This document shows, one piece after another, positions 22,194-33,325 of a DNA stretch of 64,000 nt. This DNA is from Sorex araneus (taxonomy: Eukaryota; Chordata; Mammalia; Eulipotyphla; Soricidae). Positions within the stretch are counted from its first letter, which is position 1; each line of letters opens with the position of its first letter. The DNA lies in NCBI RefSeq assembly GCF_027595985.1, contig NC_073306.1:158708836-158772835 (forward strand), read 5' to 3'. Under the pieces are notes generated by a model. It had not been told where the DNA came from. It was given only the letters and a program-made list of their open reading frames with translations, and ran no database searches. The position numbers were made by a program, and so were the translations under genes.

Positions 22194-23115
22194 ATGAAGA
22201 GAGGAAGAAGAAAAGATTCCAGAAACCTCAACAGGGGCTACTCACATCTACAACCTCTCAGATAAAGAATTCAGAAAGGAAATCTTGAGGAGAGTCGACG
22301 TACTCCAAGCAACCACGGAACAGACATCCAATAAATTAAGGGAGGATATGAATGAAGCACTGAAACGGTGTACCAAAAAATGCAGGAACAAATGAGAGCA
22401 GAAATTTCAAAGCTACAAATGGAAGTCACACAAATAAAGAAATCGGTAGATGAATTAAATCTCAGTAGATGCCCTCAATAGTAGAATGACTACAGCTGAA
22501 GACAGAATCAGCGACCTTGAAGATGAGCTGCAGAAAGCTTACAGACAACAACAAATAATGGCAAAAGACCTCAAAATGGCTATAGAGCGAATCAGAGTCC
22601 TTGGGGATGACTTCAAGAGGAACAACATAAAAGTCATTGGAGTACCAGAAGCACAGGGAAGTAACACCAATGAAAAAAACACAGTCAAAGACATAATTGC
22701 TAAGAAATTTCCAGAGCTGGAGAAGGCAGGCATCCAGATCCAAGGAGTCCGAAGAGTGCCAGCAAAAAGAGACCCAAATAAAAAGACTCCAAGGCATATC
22801 ATAGTCAGAATGACGGATGCTGTGGATAGAGACACAATTCTGCAAGCAGCAAGGTCAAATAAGGAAATTACATACAAAGGAGCACCCCTCAGATTTACAG
22901 CAGACCTGTCAGAGGAAACCCTCCGAGCCCGAAGACAATGGTGAGACATAGTGAAAAAACTCAGCGAAATGAACGCCTCGCCAAGAATACTTTACCTGGC
23001 TAAATTCTCACTCAAACTCGAAGGAACCATACACTATTTCTCGGATAAACAACAGCTCAGGAACTTCACAGACTCAAAACCAAACTTAAAAGAAGGTCTA
23101 AAGGGGCTACTGTAA
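22194..23115 (+). pseudogene. L1 ORF1 (RNA-binding chaperone), disrupted
   Basis: Encodes the L1 ORF1 protein, a nucleic-acid-binding chaperone that coats L1 RNA. The proposed ATG is at 22194, followed by a basic N-terminus. The coiled-coil part is split by frameshifts (in-frame TAA near 22263, TGA near 22393, and a shift near 22462-22472). The RRM and C-terminal domains are well preserved from 22486: DLEDELQKAYRQQQ, RNNIKVIGVPEAQG, PRHIIVRMTDAVDRD, LRFTADLSEETLRARRQW. A TGA at 22942-22944 replaces the residue after the conserved Trp. The same frame then continues (SPRILYLAKFSLKLEGTI) to TAA at 23113-23115. Confidence 0.93.
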
Positions 23116-23135
23116 GACAAGGAGGAATCCCATAA

Positions 23136-26100
23136 GAACAACAAACCCCACAGAAAGATGACACAAAACCCATCAGAATAATCTCTCTCAATGTCAGCTG
23201 CCTAAATGCACCTATCATGAGACACAGAGTGGCTAAATGGATCCGGAAATTAAACCCAACATTCTGCTGCCTGCAAGAAACACACCTGAACAAACAGAGT
23301 AAACACAGACTCAAAGTCAAAGGATGGAAAACAATCCTGCAAGCAAACAACTCCCTTAAAAAAACTGGAGTGGCCATCCTAGTATCCGACAACATAGATT
23401 TCAGGTTGAAAAAGATTAGAAGGGACAGGGAAAGTCATTTTCTATTTATGAAGGGATATGTACAACAGGAGGAAATCACATTCTTAAACTTATACGCACC
23501 TAATGAACGACAGGCTAAATATTTAAAACAACTCCAAACAGACTTTAAAGAGGACATCACTAACAGCACAATAGTAGTTGGAGACTTCAATACCACCTTA
23601 TCACCTCTGAATAGATCAACAAGAACAAAACTCTGCAAGGAAACACTGACTCTGAAAGAAGAAATTGCAGAGAGAGGCCTGATAGACCTATATAGGGCTT
23701 TACACCCCCAAAAGAAAGAATACACATTCTTTTCCAGTGCACACAAAACATTTTCCATAATAGACCATGTACTGGGCCCCAGAACATACCTCAATAGAAT
23801 CGAAAAAATAGAAATTGTATCAACCATCTTTTCAGAATACGATACGTTGAAGATAGAAGCTAACCACACACAGACACGGAGAACCAAATCAAACCCCTGG
23901 AAATTAAACAACTCAATGTTGAATAATAAGTGGGTCAGGAAGGAAAGCAAAGAATAAATCAAAAGATACTTAAAAACAAATGAGAATGAAGGCACAAGCT
24001 ACCAAAACATATGGGACACAGCTAAAGCCGTGTTAAAGGGAAAATTTATAGCTCTCTAAGCATTCCTCAGGAAGGAAGGAAGGGCCCACATAGATAGCTT
24101 GACTTCACAGCTCAAGACCTTAGAAAAGAACCAGAAAAAAGGAACCCAAACCAGACCGAAGGAAAGAAATAATAAAAATTAAAGCAGAAATTAATGACAT
24201 GGAAACCAAAAAAACAATCCGAAAGATCAATGAAACAAAAAGCTGGTTCTTCGAGAAAATACATAAGACTGATAAACTGCTAGCAAGACTCACAAGGAAA
24301 GAGAAAGAAGAGAAAGAACCCTAATAAACAGAATCAGGAATGAAAAGGGGGACATCACAACAGAAACCAGTGAGATTCAAAAGATCATTAGAGACTACTT
24401 TGAAGCTCTATAAGCCACAAAACAAGAGAACCTAAAAGAAATGGATGAATTCCTTGATTCCTACAATCTCCCAAGATTGAACAAAGAAGACTTGGAATAC
24501 CTGAATAGACCCATCAATGTTAAGGAAATTGAAACTGTAATCAAAAATCTCCCCAAAAACAAAAGCCCAGGCCCAGATGGATTCACTGGCAAAATCTTCC
24601 AAACATTTAAAGACCTGTTGCCAGTTCACCTCAAGCTTTTCCAGGAAATTGAAAAAATAGGAATTCTCCCAAACAGTTTCTATGAAGCACACATCTCCCT
24701 AATACCAAAAGCAAACAAAGACACCACTAAGAAAGAAAATTATAGACCAATATCTCTGATGAACACGGATGAGAAGATCCTCAACAAAATATTAGCAAAT
24801 AGGATCCAACAACTCATCAAGAACATCATACATCACGACCAAGTGGGTTTCATCCCGGGGATGCAAGGATGGTTTAACATTAGGAAATCAATCAACATAA
24901 TCCAGCATAACAACAAAAGTAAAGATAAAAACCATATGATCATATCAATAGCTGCAGAGAAAACATTTGACAAGATCCAATATCCGTTCATGATGAAAAC
25001 CCTCACCAAAATGGTTTTTGGAGGAACTTTCCTCAAGACAGTCGAAGCCATCTACCACAAGCCTATGGCAAGCATTATCCTCAGTGGGGAAAAACTAAAG
25101 GCCTTTCCTCTAAGATCAGGGACAAGACAAGGATGCCCACTCTCACCATGTCTCTTCAATATAGTACTGAAAGTACTTATGATAGCTGTTAGACAAGAAA
25201 AAAGATTAAGGGCATCCAGATAGGAAAGGAACAAATCAAACTCTCACTATTTGCAGACGATATGATACTATATCTAGAGAAGCCTAAAGCCTCTATTAAG
25301 AAGCTCTTAGCAACAATAGACTTATACAGTAAAGTTGCAGGCTATAAAATCAATACCCAAAAATCCATGGCCTTCCAATATACAAACAATGAGGCAGAGG
25401 AAAGGGACATGAAAAAAGCAATCCCATTCACAATCGTGCCCCAGAAAATCAAGTACCTCGGAATCAGCTTAACTAAAGAAGTAAAAGACCTCTACAAAGA
25501 AAACTATAAAACGCTACTCCATAAAATAAAAGAGGACATGAGGAAATGGAAACATATACTCTGCTCGTGGATAGGGAGAATCAATATTGTTAAAATGGAA
25601 ATACTCCCCAAAGCATTATACAAATTCAACGCGATCCCTATAAGGATACCCATGACATTCTTCAAAGAAACGTATCAAGCAATCCTAAAATTCATATGGA
25701 ACAACAAATGCCCACAGATAGCTAAAACAATTCTTGGGAAAAAGACGATGGGAGGCATCACTCTCCTCAACCTCAAACTTGACTACAAAGCTGTAACAAT
25801 TAAAACAGCATGATACTGGAACAAAGGCAGAGCCTTAGATCAATGGAACAGGGTGGAATATCCCTACACACAACCCCAAATGTATGATCATCTAATCTTT
25901 GATAAGGGAGCAAGAGATGTGAAGTGGAACAAGGAAGCCTCTTTTAACAAATGGTGCTGGCACAACTGGACAACCACATGCAAAAGAATGGGCTTAGACC
26001 TCCACCTGACACCATGCACAAAAGTCAGATCAAAATGGATTAAAGACCTCAACATCAGACCACAAACCATAAAGTACATTGAAGACAAGGTAGGAAAAAC

Positions 26101-26972
26101 CCTCCACGATATTCAAGATAAAGGTATCTCAAAGATGACATGCACTGGCCAACCAAGTGGAAACAGAGATAAACAAATGGGACTACATTAAATTAAAAAG
26201 CTTCTGCACTGCAAAAGATACAGTGACCAGAATACAAAGATAATCGACAGGATGGGAAAGTATATTTACACAATACCCATCAGATAAGGGGTTGATATCA
26301 ATGGTATATAAAGCACTGGTTGATCTCTACAAGAAGAAAACATCCAACCCCATCAAAAAATGGGGCGAAGAAATGAACAGAAACTTTACCAAGGAAGAGA
26401 TACGAATGGCCAAAACGGACATGAAAAAGTGTTCTACTTCACTAATCATCAGGGAGATGCAGATCAAAACAACCATGAGATAACATCTCACACCACAGAG
26501 ACTAGTACGCAGCCAAACGAACAAAAGCAACCACTGTTGGAGAGGATGTGCGGAGAAAGGGACCCTGCTGCACTGCTGGTGGGAATGCCGACTGTTTCAG
26601 CCCTTTTGGAAAACAGTATGGACGATTCTCAAAAAATTAGAAATTGAGCTCCCATTTGACCCAGCAATTCCACTTCTGGGAATATATCCCGGAGAGGCAA
26701 AAAAGTATAGTCGAAATGACATCTGCACTTATATGTTCATCACAGCACTGTTTACAATAGCCAGAATCTGGAAAAAAAACGAGTGCCCGAGAACAGGTAA
26801 CTGGTTGAAGAAACTTTGGTACATCTATATAATGGAATACTATGCAGCTGTTAAAAATGAGGTCATGAACTTTGCATATAAGTGGATCAGCATGGAAAGT
26901 ATCATGCTAAGTGAAATGAGTCAGAAAGAGAGAGACAGACATAGAAAGATTGCACTCATCTGTGGAATATAG
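23136..26972 (+). pseudogene. L1 ORF2 (endonuclease/reverse transcriptase), disrupted
   Basis: Open from 23136 after a spacer of about 20 bp, with no ATG before 23217. The apurinic-type endonuclease has Asn (LNVSCLNAPI), QETH (Glu at 23277-23279) and GDFN (23580-23591). The final conserved Ser-Asp-His reads Ser-Glu-Tyr (23832-23840). Stops lie at 23955 and 24057, with shifts near 24180. The reverse-transcriptase block 24441-25223 has [25 protein letters not shown] and [10 protein letters not shown], but the first catalytic Asp is Ala (24951-24953). FADD (25250-25261) survives after a shift near 25200. Later lesions are TGA for Trp at 25811-25813, shifts near 26150, stops near 26242 and 26480. 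The Cys-rich region starts at 26535, and the frame ends at 26970-26972. Confidence 0.96.
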
Positions 26973-27424
26973 AATAACAGAGTAGGAGACTAACACCCAA
27001 GAATAGTAGAAATAAGTACCAGGATGTTGACTCCATGGCTTGGAGGCTGGCCTCACATTCTGGGGAGAGGGCAACTTAAATAGAGAAGGGAACACCAATT
27101 AAAATGTGGTTGAAAGCCATGCGGGGGAAGGGTGATGCATGCTGAATGTAGACTAGAGACTGAACACAATGGCCACTCAACATCTTTATTGCAAACCACA
27201 ACACCTAATTAGAGCGAGAGAACAAAAGGGAATACCCTGCCACGGTGACAGGGTGGGGTGGGGGGGGGGAGATGGGATTGGGGAGGGTGGGAGGGATGCT
27301 GGGTTTATTAGTGGTGGAGAATGGGCACTGGTGAAAGGATGGGTTCTCGAACTTTGTATGAGGGAAACATGAGTACAAAAATGTATAAATCTGTAATTCA
27401 TGGTGATTCACTTATTAAAAAATA
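26973..27424 (+). other. L1 3' UTR with G-rich polypurine tract
   Basis: Non-coding L1 3' end with a run of G and A at about 27248-27296, a hallmark of mammalian L1 3' UTRs, then GGGCACTGGTGAAAGGATGG and GGTGATTCACTTATT before the A-rich tail. The last 190 bp recur in the composite retroposons. Confidence 0.9.
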
Positions 27425-27452
27425 AATAAATTTATTTATTTATTAACTTACA

Positions 27453-28129
27453 AACAAAATATCAAATATTAAATGTCAACAGTTGAAGAAACAAAAGCCA
27501 TAAGCTTTTAACAGTTAATTCAACATCATTTTGATATTTATTTTAACACGCTATATTATTACTTGTGCATACTTTTTAAGTAAATCATTGTGAACCTAAA
27601 GTAAAATGATTTCCACACAACCTAAACTTTTATCTTATAAAAATAATCGTAAATCAAAAACTAAGGTACCTCTAGGTAATAAGAAGTTAGAAAATAAATT
27701 TGAAAATTTCCTAAGGAGGACATAAGAGAGTATTGAGGTTTATCTTTTTCAAGATTTTAATTAAAGCTTCCACAGAGCAAGTCAACACTGAATCCTCCGT
27801 ACTTAACAAACATGCTTAACAAATTGGATCCTTTTCTTATATTTAAATTCCCCAGAAATGACATTGAAATCCAGCCATGTTTAATAACATTAGGAAAACT
27901 TATGATTGACTCTTTCTTCGGATGCCTAATTTATTGAAAATGAGAACATTATGGGAACTTTCTCTAACTTTGTAACCATGGAATTTTGGGCTTGAATCTA
28001 GTTTTCATTCAATCCAAGGTAGGATCTTTAGTTAGTCGCAATACTACTCAGCCTCTGTTTCATTGTGTGAAAAGTGTAGTTAGGTGATACTATCTTCTTA
28101 AGCTCGTTGCTTTGAAGAAATCCAATTTG
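27453..28129. other. unique AT-rich DNA, nothing recognised
   Basis: No repeat, RNA gene or exon signal recognised on either strand. Confidence 0.55.
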
Positions 28130-28236
28130 TATATTGTAGGATAACATGGGGTTTGTCCTTTTAGCCATGCCACAGGAAATTTAGTTTACCTTACGGCAAG
28201 TCTAAAAGGACAAACCCCATGTTATCCTACAGTATA
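28130..28236. other. 35-bp-arm hairpin (107 nt), nearly perfect
   Basis: Arm 28130-28164 (including GTAGGATAACATGGGGTTTG) pairs with 28202-28236 (including CAAACCCCATGTTATCCTAC) across 35 positions. The one mismatch would be a G.U wobble in RNA. The loop is 37 nt. There is no poly(A), the arms end in TATA-like sequence, and no known transposon terminal repeat is recognised. It could be a palindromic MITE, a template-switch duplication, or a primary miRNA-like or siRNA-forming hairpin. Confidence 0.95.
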
Positions 28237-28526
28237 TAAAATGTATATTACATTGTACTGTGTAAAATTGGTATACAATTGGTACTGTGTACAATTGGTG
28301 TTTAGTACTTGTAATTCAATAATGTTTGTTCATATGAAGCATTTTGCTAAAAACAATTGTTTGGGCTGGGAGGTAAAGACAAGTTCTTTTTAGAGTTTAT
28401 TTTCTGTAGCAGGCAGAACCACTAATCAAATAAATAAATGAATGTGTGGATGAAGGAATGAGTGATTAAATAACTGCAGATTAAAATAAATGAGGAGTAT
28501 AGGAAAACACAATAAACTACAGAGAC

Positions 28527-28580
28527 AAAGAGAGAATGAGAGAGAGAGAGAGAGGGAGAGAGAGAGCACGCACGAGAGAG
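28527..28580. repeat. (GA)n-rich tract
   Basis: GAGAGA run with small interruptions (AGAGAGCACGCACGAGAGAG) in otherwise unannotated DNA between 28237 and 28880. Confidence 0.9.
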
Positions 28581-28879
28581 TGATACTAGTCTAGAGAGCT
28601 TTATGTATATGTTACATGCTAATTCAAGTACCATGAGGCTTGGTGTCCTGCCAGTGGAAGTCATGCAGGGAAGAGTATTCCAAGCAGAATAAAGACATGC
28701 AGAGACCCCGTAAGCCTTGATTTTCGGTTGACTGAGTGACACTGGATTGCAGGCTGCTTGTAGGACTGGTGGATTTTTGAATAAAATTTATTTAGACATG
28801 GGCAATATAAAACAGGCTAAAGGTTTTCTTAGCCATTCTAAGTTTAATGGTTAAGAAAGTCTTAATCAGAGTATCTTGT

Positions 28880-29032
28880 GGGGCCAGAGAGGGCACAGGG
28901 GTCAAGGCACTTGCTTTGCACATGGCTTACATGAATTAGATCCCCGGAACAACATATGTTCCTGTGATCATTGCCAGAAGTGATCCCGGATCACAGAGCC
29001 AAGAGTATACAAGGAGCACACAGAGAATAATA
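28880..29032 (+). mobile_element. old SINE A copy
   Basis: GGGGCCAGAGAGGGCACAGG head, TTGCTTTGCACATGGC, ATTGCCAGAAGTGATCCC. Diverged, with a degenerate 3' end. The following DNA to 29597 shows nothing recognised. Confidence 0.78.
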
Positions 29033-29597
29033 AGCCTTGAACATAGCAAGGCTTACTGATCAAGGCTTATTGTGGTACCCCCCACAGAAACAATACAACA
29101 ATGAAAATCCAGAGTTCCTTGCTCCAAGTAAACTGGAGTGTAGTGAATAGCATATGGGAGGGCAAGCGTTAAGAAAGAAGACACCAAAGGGGATAAATGA
29201 CAGTTATTTGCATGAAATTGATACCCCTGGACATGAAGATATTTTTACTGACACAGCATATAGTTTGGTAGCTTATAATATGATCAGTTACCTCAACCAC
29301 ACCACATCAAAACACTCACACTCAGAACTGACTTTTAGTTTCTTTGAATATCCATTTTCTTCACTTCCTAGATTTTGTCGGTGCATGCCTACCTAACATT
29401 ATCTTCAGTCAAAATCCCCCAGGTTGTCCTTATTGACCATTCTGCTTGTCAAGTCTGTTCACCCCTTCATTTCTATGCTAAGAACAAACTACAAGATTTG
29501 TGAGACAATGATAAAATGGCTCAAACAAATAAATAATGAATGTCTCAAAGGGCAATTTTCAAGAAAAGCAATTCTCTCAGTTTCTCCTTTCCTCTAG

Positions 29598-29735
29598 AAA
29601 AGAACCTTAAGTCTCCTCTTCTGGAATTTGGAATGCCTGACACTCGTAAGAGTTCTTCCTATGCCAAGCATGCAGAAAAATATCTGCTCATTCAATTCCA
29701 AACCTGTTTCTTTGAGAATCTTGTCATAATCAGAG
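29598..29735 (+). other. exon-like block with strong splice signals
   Basis: A pyrimidine tract and AG (TTTCTCCTTTCCTCTAG, ending 29597) precede 138 bp that end at AATCAGAG before a consensus donor GTAAGTT (29736). One frame is open throughout (KNLKSPLLEFGMPDTRKSSS to FENLVIIR) with phase 1 at both ends. The protein is not recognised and no partner exon is found. It may be a lncRNA exon or chance. Confidence 0.3.
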
Positions 29736-30044
29736 GTAAGTTCTTTGCCCTGGCTTTATTGCAGACCATAATTAGCTCTAGTTAAACTGCTTCTGTGCAT
29801 CCTGGCACACAGATCACCTACATCAATACTGCTACCAGCTTAAGCTTGCTCTGGGGAAACATCGTGCATAACAGGCTTTATCTTCAGGGTAAAGTGCCAT
29901 CAAATGCAGTTGTAGAATCCATCGCTCTGTCCAGTTCAGCTAGAACCATATTTAATGGATGGGTCTTGTGGGTGAGTGTCAGAATCATAAGGATACTAAT
30001 CATTGGTGATTGCATGGTACCATTCATTCAGAGATCTCAGAACA

Positions 30045-30175
30045 CCTGGGGTGACTTAATTAATTCTGACAATGCCTTTGTGAGCTAGGTAAGTGTTATT
30101 ATCCCCATTTTACAGGTGAGGAGACTGAGTAATGGAGAAATTAAGCTGCCTGCTCAAAGTCACTTAGGCAGATGA
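30045..30175 (-). mobile_element. MIR relic
   Basis: TATTATCCCCATTTTACAGG and TGAGGAGACTGAG followed by GCTCAAAGTCACTTAG match the reverse complement of the mammalian MIR core. No open tail or TSD, as expected for its age. Confidence 0.88.
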
Positions 30176-30954
30176 AAACTCAAAAACACACCTTTGAGCC
30201 TGCTGAGTCTCTGTCTGCCTTGTCAATTAAGTGCATCAGCTCCTCATGATTTGCTACTGCTTAGACGATCATGTTTTATTAATGTACACAGTTAAACAGC
30301 TGCCACATTTCACCCAAGAGGTGGCCATCTTTCAATCAGAGAGAGTGATCCCAGTTTATGGCAAACACAGTGGCAAATGCTCAGAGATAGTTAACCTGCC
30401 TGCCTCCCATCATATCGTTCACTCTTTGGCCTTAACAATTTGGAAAAAAATTCTGATACAAAACTTATGATAGTTTGTATTATACAAAAAAATAATTGGG
30501 AATTATTTTCACAAAGGAGAGGCAAGCATAACTCCTATATCACCGAAGAAAGGAGCAAAAACTGCCTTGCTCTTAAAAACAATAACAGAAAAGCAAATAA
30601 AAAAAGTTTACATTTACTTTAATGATAATAAAAATCTAACTAAAATAAATATGTAGTGTTCCATTTAATGAAACTGAAGGGAAAAATGGAAAAGTTTGAA
30701 AGCTGAAAAAGATTAACCAGGTAGACATTTTTAAGCCTCTCTTTGGTCAGGGTGTGATCCAATTTCTGGTCTTTGTAGGATTACAGAGTTAATGGAAAGG
30801 TGAAGGGCAGAGAAGCCAAGCCTGAGACAGATGTGAAGAAGGGAAATTTGTTTTCGAGGCCCTGCAATGACCTTTTCTTTGTTTGCTTTCTTGTACTGTA
30901 GTGTGTGGCTGGAAAAAAATGTGGGATTTAGGAAGAGGAAAATATTTTGCAACA
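30176..30954. other. unique DNA, nothing recognised
   Basis: No repeat family seen. Short open frames on the + strand (30231-30470, 30440-30622) overlap each other and lack splice context. Confidence 0.5.
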
Positions 30955-31130
30955 TGTTAGTTGAGCAACTCTGAGTAAGGTTTTTAATTTTTCTAGGCCC
31001 TTGTTTTCTCACCTATAAATGTGGAATAAAATTCACTTTGTTGGATTATGGAGAAGATGAAATTAAAAAAAAATGTATAAAGGAGTCTTGTCTGGAGCTT
31101 AGCAGTTAATAGACCCTCAAGAAACAGTAG
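30955..31130 (+). mobile_element. MIR relic
   Basis: Sense-strand MIR-like order: TGAGTAAGGTTTTTAATTTT, GTTTTCTCACCTATAAATG, a GAGAAGATGAAATTA block, and AGCAGTTAATAGACCCTCAA. Diverged but colinear with the MIR consensus as remembered. Confidence 0.72.
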
Positions 31131-33169
31131 ATGATGGAATTAGCTTTAGTAGCCTCTCTCGAACCTTAACCCACTCAAGATCCTATAAGTCATCACACAA
31201 ACCTGAACTGTCATCTGCTCCCTACTGTCCCAGGAGAGCCTTCCCTTTCTCTTTTCTAATCTGTCTTTTTGTATGTTCTTGATCAGGTAATTGATTTGCT
31301 AAGTAGTATTTGAGATCCTTCATTTGCTTTTGAAGATAAGGATAATCTCCCTTCTACCTAGTTTTCTCACATGATGTTTATAGATGTGACTGACATTATA
31401 AGCCCCAGAGAGCCACAAATTGAGAATTGTTGTTTCTTAACGTTACTGCTATTATTTTATAAAACTTAAGAGAAGATGACTCATCTAATTATTCGAGCAA
31501 GGCATACATGATAAATAATAAGTGGACTCTCCTTGCTTGGTAACACTGGCTCTATTCAACAAAGGAGTTTATACAAAATTGGAAATATTTGTGAGATAGG
31601 AAGAGAAGGAATGTGAAGACTTCATTTGAATGAGGCAACTCCAAAAGTTACTCCTCGTGAGTTTAGCTTTTAAATAAGACTCATCATCCTGGAACATTTT
31701 CATATCTCTGCAAACACTTTGTGTAATACTCAAAGGTGACCTTGATAGAGAAATTGTATTAGGAAAAAGCCTGATCATCTGGTCACTAAATGGTCAACAT
31801 TCTATTTTCTTTCCCCTAGTCACTCCTCTCAATACCAAAAAACATTCCCCTACATGACAACATCAATTTGAGCTGTTCTTTCCTCATAGCTAAGAGAGTT
31901 TTCTGCAGAAAGTGTTAATTGTCCTGACAAGGATGCCTGTTCTCTTAATTTGCAACAATGATTGTGCTAAGTGGTGCAAAATATATAAAGATCTATAGTT
32001 CCATCTTGGGTCCCAAGTAGGAAATCCTATTTTTAAAAAGTATCCTACTTTTAATATATATAAAAAATATCTGTTAGCTGTTTAGTGTTGAAAAATAAGT
32101 CCAATGCAAATACAAAATTCAAGTGCCGAAAAGCTAATAAAATGATAAGAAGATTTGGCACTGATTTTCAACGCTTGCAATGACGTGCTAAAATATGCCG
32201 AGTCATGCTCAGGAAGAACATTAAGATGTTCCTATAAATGCGACTTACGAATCAGCTAAAGCAATAGAGCATTATTACTATTATTAATAATAGCAAGAGT
32301 ATATTAATCTCACCTATCAGCAAGCAGGTATAATATTGACCTTTTCTTTCAAAGACAGCTCTAATGCTATTATTTACTATGCCGGGCATTTCATTCTGCA
32401 GTACTATTTTCAAAATCATTTATGCAATGATATCTGTGCTGCATTATCAAAATTCTCCTGAATTTTGTTGACAAAGGATGGCCATGCCCTTCAGCTGAAG
32501 AGCATCAGGGTCAACTCACCAGAGAAGTAAGATTTTAAAAAAGCATAAACCGAGATAAAAAGTTCAGTTGAAATTATGACTTATGATAGAGAAGAAATAA
32601 ATATTTCTTTTTCCATCCATCCATCCATCCATCCATCCATCCACCCAATTTGTAAGCATATATTTTGTGCTTCACCACCCCCAGAAGCATGTATTGAAAG
32701 ATACACATTGGTAGCAGAAATGGGATTTCCAAGGTGTATACAGTGTGAAAAAGAGAGCCTGGACATACACTAAATCTCATTCATTGGAACTTATCATACT
32801 ATAATAATAAGGTTTGTGTATGTCATTGAGTTGTGAGAGGCACTCAGTCCACATTATTTTCATTGATGAATGAAGATCTTTTTTTGTAGTACTTAGCCAA
32901 TTGGGATTGTGAGGCTTTATCTATTGAAGAATTAGTATAAATTTCACTGAGTAAATCATAAGACCCAAACATTGTAATACCATGGCAGTGACAATGGAGA
33001 GGTATTTAGCCTCAAAAGGTCATTTTCTTTATTGCAAAAACAATGAATACCTTTCCCATTCTATACTTTTCTTAAATGTATTCAATTTTTTAATTTAATC
33101 AAGTTTTCATTTCTCTATAGGTACAATATATGGTTGCATCATTGATATTCTTACATTTTTATATGCTTC
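31131..33169. other. unique DNA with one (TCCA)n tract
   Basis: Mostly non-repetitive DNA with no exon recognised. A pure ATCC/TCCA tetranucleotide tract sits at about 32613-32645 and explains the short repetitive frames that cross it. Confidence 0.55.
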
Positions 33170-33325
33170 TATAATAGTTATCCTAGACATTATAATTATT
33201 TATTTATGCATTTATTTGTTTTTGCTACGCACTGCTCTGGAGGCAAGAATTGTCTCTTAGATTACTTGATCACCAGAACCTGGAAGATACGTTGGCCATC
33301 AATAAATTCTTGTGTTGAGTGTACT
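33170..33325 (+). mobile_element. probable L2/MIR 3' end relic
   Basis: GCACTGCTCTGGAGGCAAGA, CACCAGAACCTGGAAGATAC and CATCAATAAATTCTTGTGTT are colinear with the 3' end of the ancient L2 (tail GGCACATAGTAGG...CAATAAAT). The match is weak. Confidence 0.5.

Larger units (their letters stand above)
21681..27441 (+). mobile_element. near-full-length LINE-1, inactivated
   Basis: About 5.76 kb with L1 order: GC-rich 5' UTR, ORF1, short spacer, ORF2 (endonuclease, reverse transcriptase, Cys-rich C-terminus), 3' UTR with a G-rich polypurine tract and an A-rich tail. A likely TSD is ATTAAGTTACA (21670-21680) against ATTAACTTACA (27442-27452), 10 of 11. Both ORFs carry frameshifts and stops, and key catalytic residues are replaced, so it cannot move autonomously. 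Its 3' end matches several truncated copies in the window, so its subfamily was a major donor here. Confidence 0.96.

Noticed and set aside
22462-23995. Long minus-strand frames (127-186 codons) opposite the L1
   Set aside because: They are antisense shadows of ORF1/ORF2, whose sense frames match L1 proteins.
32576-32780. Frames on both strands with repeated Ser-Ile-His-Pro or Trp-Met-Asp-Gly
   Set aside because: Produced by the (TCCA)n microsatellite, not by coding sequence.
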